From contig NZ_BMTT01000018.1 in NCBI RefSeq assembly GCF_014649815.1, forward strand, positions 62,001 to 126,000: DNA of 64,000 nt, in the 5' to 3' direction. The translations under genes and the position numbers were made by a program. Shown in pieces: positions 61,460 through 64,000 of the stretch. The notes below the pieces were generated by a model. That model made no database searches, was not told the DNA's origin, and saw nothing but the letters and a program-made list of their open reading frames with translations. Source of the DNA: Streptomyces mutabilis. Lineage in GTDB: Bacteria > Actinomycetota > Actinomycetes > Streptomycetales > Streptomycetaceae. Within the stretch, counting starts at the first letter, position 1; every line of letters starts with the position of its first letter.

Positions 61460-61577
61460 CTACTCGTAGGGCGGTGCCTTGATGATGTTGCCGTCTCCTC
61501 GTTGAGGTGCACGGAGGGGAACTCATGGTTCCCGCGGCGTGCTGGGTGACTCTCACCGGCTCCGTGGAGTCCGTCAC
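61460..61577 (-). pseudogene. possible decayed or frameshifted small gene
   Basis: Three adjoining reading frames each give protein-like pieces: MTDSTEPVRVTQHAAG (from GTG 61577), then GNHEFPSVHLNEE, then DGNIIKAPPYE followed by a stop at 61460. Together they read like one small acidic protein of about 39 residues interrupted by two frameshifts; the total of 118 bases is one over a multiple of three. I cannot name a family. Confidence 0.35.
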
Positions 61578-61695
61578 GCCCCCAGGCCCGCGCCCTCCTC
61601 CGGGAACCGCAAGAGTCCGCTTCGGGTCCGTGCGGGTTTGGCCCGCTCCCCCGCCCGCCAGAGATGAGGAAGGACCGACGACAGGAGGCAGGCGC

Positions 61696-62604
61696 GTGAC
61701 GCTGGTGGTGTCGGAAGAGGTACGGGCGGCGATCGGCTCGCGCCGTCCCGTGGTGGCCCTGGAGTCCACGATCATCGCGCACGGATTGCCACGTCCGCGC
61801 AATCTGCAGGTGGCGCGGGAGCTGGAGGAGGCGGTTCGGCGGGAGGGTGCCATACCGGCGACGATCGCCGTGCTGGACGGACGGCCGCATGTCGGCCTGG
61901 ACAAACAGCAGCTGGAGCGGGTCGCGAACGAGGACGGCATCCGCAAGCTGGGGCACCGGGACCTGCCGCTCGCGGTGGCCACCGGGGCGAGCGGGGCGAC
62001 GACCGTGTCGGCGACCGCCCTGCTGGCGGAACTGGCGGGGGTGCGGGTCTTCGCGACCGGCGGCCTCGGTGGCGTGCACCGGGAGTGGACGGCGACGCAG
62101 GACGAGTCGGCCGACCTGGGTCTGCTGGCCCGTACCCGGATCACGGTGGTCTGCGCGGGGGTGAAGTCCATCCTGGACGTACCGGCGACCTTGCAGCGGC
62201 TGGAGACGCTGGGCGTCGCGGTGGCCGGCTACGGCACGGACCGCTTCCCCGGCTTCTACCTGTCCGACTCGGGGCATCCGGTGGACTGGACGCTGGACAC
62301 GCCCGGGCAGGTGGCGACCGTCATGCGTGCCCAGGACACGCTCCGTGGGCCCCGGTCCGCTCTCGTGGTCGCCAACCCCGTCCCCGAGGAGGAGCAGCTC
62401 GACCCCGCGCTCCACGCGCGCGTGCTCGCCGACGCACTGCGCGCGTGCGAGGCCGAGGGGGTCACCGGCCAGGCGGTCACGCCCTTCCTCCTCGCCCACC
62501 TGGTGCGGCACACCGACGGCGCCTCACTGGACGCCAATCTGGCGGCGGTACGCGGCAACGTACGACTGGCGGCACGCATCGCGGCGGCCTGGACCGGGGC
62601 ATGA
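61696..62604 (+). CDS. psuG: pseudouridine-5'-phosphate glycosidase
   Basis: A 302-residue PsuG/YeiN-family enzyme that cleaves pseudouridine 5'-phosphate to uracil and ribose 5-phosphate. Signatures are VALESTIIAHGLPRPRNLQ near the N-terminus, TGASGATTVSATALLAEL with the active-site Lys region, and VFATGGLGGVHREWTATQDE. The start GTG 61696 has GGAGG seven bases upstream. Its stop overlaps the partner kinase start by four bases. Confidence 0.94.
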   Translation: MTLVVSEEVRAAIGSRRPVVALESTIIAHGLPRPRNLQVARELEEAVRREGAIPATIAVLDGRPHVGLDKQQLERVANEDGIRKLGHRDLPLAVATGASGATTVSATALLAELAGVRVFATGGLGGVHREWTATQDESADLGLLARTRITVVCAGVKSILDVPATLQRLETLGVAVAGYGTDRFPGFYLSDSGHPVDWTLDTPGQVATVMRAQDTLRGPRSALVVANPVPEEEQLDPALHARVLADALRACEAEGVTGQAVTPFLLAHLVRHTDGASLDANLAAVRGNVRLAARIAAAWTGA

Positions 62605-63518
62605 CCGCGGGGCCGGGGGGCGCGCTGCTGGTCGTCGGGGACGTCGTGACGGACATCGTCGCCCGGCACCGGGGGCCGCTGGCCGCCGGCACGGACACGG
62701 CCGCCTCGATCCACCGGCTGCCCGGCGGGGCCGGCGCCAACGTGGCCTGCTGGGCGGCGTACGGCGGGTGCCGGGACGTACGGCTGCTGGGACGGGTCGG
62801 CTCGGACGCGGCGGATTGGCACCGGCGGGAGCTGACCGCCCTCGGCGTGCGTCCCCACCTGGTCGTCGACGCCTGCGCACCGACGGGGACGGTGATCTGT
62901 CTGGTCGACGCGGGCGCCTCGGCCGAGCGGACGTTCCTGGCAGACAGCGGGGCGTCACTGCGGCTGGCGCCCGGTGACTGGTCGGACGCGCTGCTCGACG
63001 GCGCCGCCCGGCTGCACCTGTCGGGCTACCTGCTGTTCTCGGAACCGAGCCGGGCCCTGGTGCCGGTCGCCCTGGCCGCGGCACGCGCGCGCGGGGTACC
63101 GGTGAGTCTGGACCCGGCGTCGGCGGGGTTCCTCACCGAGCTGGGTGTCGACCGCTTCCTGGACCTGGTGGAGGGAGTGGACGTCCTGCTCCCCAGCCGC
63201 GACGAGGCAGGTCTGCTGACCGGGTTGCCCGATCCGGCGGACGCCGCGGCGAAATTGAGCCGGCATGTTTCCTTGGTGATCGCCAAGCAGGGTGCGGAGG
63301 GGGCCCTGGTGGCCCGGTCCGGCACCGTGTGCGCGCGGGTCCCCGCCGTCCCGGCGTCGCCGCAGGACAGCACCGGCGCCGGTGACGCCTTCACCGGAGC
63401 GTTCCTCGCCGCACTCATCGCGGGCGCGGCTCCCGAGGAGGCTGCCGCCGCGGGGTGCCGGGCGGGGGCGAGGTCGGTCGAGCGAGTGGGCGCGAGACCT
63501 CCGCGGGCGGTCGGCTGA
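62601..63518 (+). CDS. psuK: PfkB family kinase, probable pseudouridine kinase
   Basis: A 305-residue ribokinase-fold kinase. It has VVGDVVTDIVARH at the N-terminus, the LPGGAGANVACWAAYGG motif, and DSTGAGDAFTGAFLAAL with the catalytic Asp near the C-terminus. The ATGA overlap with psuG strongly suggests that it phosphorylates pseudouridine, giving a two-gene salvage pathway for pseudouridine from RNA breakdown. Confidence 0.88.
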   Translation: MTAGPGGALLVVGDVVTDIVARHRGPLAAGTDTAASIHRLPGGAGANVACWAAYGGCRDVRLLGRVGSDAADWHRRELTALGVRPHLVVDACAPTGTVICLVDAGASAERTFLADSGASLRLAPGDWSDALLDGAARLHLSGYLLFSEPSRALVPVALAAARARGVPVSLDPASAGFLTELGVDRFLDLVEGVDVLLPSRDEAGLLTGLPDPADAAAKLSRHVSLVIAKQGAEGALVARSGTVCARVPAVPASPQDSTGAGDAFTGAFLAALIAGAAPEEAAAAGCRAGARSVERVGARPPRAVG

Positions 63519-63760
63519 GGAGCGGCGGTGTGCGCCGGGGGAGCGAGCGGGAAGCCGACGGCGGCTGGGCAGGTCGCGTACGAGGGGTTCGGGTGACCTG
63601 CTCGGACCCACTCGCACCGCTTGGACGCTCGGATCGCTCGAATCGCTCGGAGGAGCTTGTTCGCGGCCCGCTCAGGTGGGCTGCCGGGTGCTGGTCCCGA
63701 CTCGCGGCGTCCGTCCCGCGCGCCCGACGGCACCCGTGGGGCCGGCCCGGATTCCGCTCC

Positions 63761-64000
63761 CTACGCCTTGCGGCCCCATGCGGAGATCATCGGCGCCGTC
63801 GCCAGGTCCATGCTGCCGGACGCCACGTGCGTGAGGTGCCGGTCGATGTCGTCGTGGGTGGCCACGCCGGCGGCGACCAGTTGGTCGCGGACCTGACGGA
63901 CCGTCGCGGACTCCAGAGCGGCGCACGCGGGTGAGGTGACCGGGAAGTAGGCGTCGGCCTCCACGCGGCGCAGTCCCGTCTCCCGGAGCAGCCGCGGGAG
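63761..64000 (-). CDS. SAM-dependent methyltransferase, C-terminal part (partial)
   Basis: The last 79 residues of a protein running in from the right edge: LPRLLRETGLRRVEADAYFP, then VTSPACAALESATVRQVRDQ and ASGSMDLATAPMISAWGRK before the stop. The pattern LRETGF-D-V-x-Y and the following helix match the end of class I methyltransferases of the UbiE type. The SAM-binding part is outside the window, so substrate and start are unknown. Confidence 0.6.
   Translation of the reverse strand, partial: LPRLLRETGLRRVEADAYFPVTSPACAALESATVRQVRDQLVAAGVATHDDIDRHLTHVASGSMDLATAPMISAWGRKA

Noticed and set aside
63600-63660. Short repeats of ATCGCTCG near the right end
   Set aside because: Only two or three imperfect copies; probably chance in a GC-rich non-coding stretch.

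Overview
The window is chromosomal DNA of a Streptomyces species. The support is a very high G+C content with strongly GC-biased third codon positions, frequent GTG/TTG starts, many 4-base ATGA/GTGA overlaps, and a whiA/rapZ/yvcK/uvrC block, two tellurium-type (Ter) families and an RbpA-type protein. Nearly everything is core housekeeping DNA. No rRNA, tRNA, CRISPR, transposase or integrase was found.

Layout: 0-3 kb carries the end of a membrane protein, an amidohydrolase, a small conserved protein and heme O synthase (ctaB). 3-9.7 kb is an oxidative/non-oxidative pentose phosphate operon (tkt-tal-zwf-opcA-pgl). 9.7-15 kb is a convergent alpha-glucoside-type operon (GH13 enzyme, lipoprotein binding protein, two permeases). 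15-20.5 kb holds an orphan binding protein, a PadR regulator and an ABC export/lipoprotein-type transporter. 20.5-26.3 kb is the glycolytic block pgi, RbpA-family gene, secG, tpiA, pgk, gap. 26.5-29.5 kb is a large secreted M14 carboxypeptidase. 29.7-34.9 kb is the uvrC-rapZ-yvcK-whiA operon. 35-39 kb has an HTH protein, a Tat/lipoprotein Rieske protein, and a LacI regulator coupled to a PfkB sugar kinase. 39-43.9 kb has uvrA, a mycothiol-type DinB-like enzyme and a metallo-beta-lactamase-fold hydrolase.

43.9-50.6 kb looks like an accessory insertion. It encodes envelope-stress type proteins (PspA, a TPM/coiled-coil membrane protein, a WGxxGxxG-type small surface protein, a small membrane protein, a YihY/BrkB protein). 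It is closed on the right by a decayed second copy of the 3' end of the metallo-hydrolase gene that closes it on the left. 50.6-58.7 kb returns to core genes: aroQ, a frameshifted S66 peptidase, terC with a candidate manganese (yybP-ykoY) riboswitch, a TerD/FtsK-like fusion, terD, uvrB. 58.7-64 kb has an MHYT sensor-like membrane protein, a secreted glycerophosphodiester phosphodiesterase, an O6-alkylguanine methyltransferase, a pseudouridine catabolism pair, and the end of a methyltransferase.

The metabolic genes work together: glucose 6-phosphate can enter either zwf/pgl/opcA and tkt/tal, or pgi/tpi/gap/pgk. The alpha-glucoside operon would feed hexose into the same pool. All three Uvr nucleotide excision repair genes plus an alkyl-guanine repair gene lie within about 28 kb. 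The most unusual points are the accessory island with its duplicated gene end, an ABC permease with an extracellular Cna-B-like insert, a binding protein whose lipobox cysteine is a tyrosine, a 14-base tandem duplication that creates a decoy start between two permease genes, and a single-base frameshift in the S66 peptidase.
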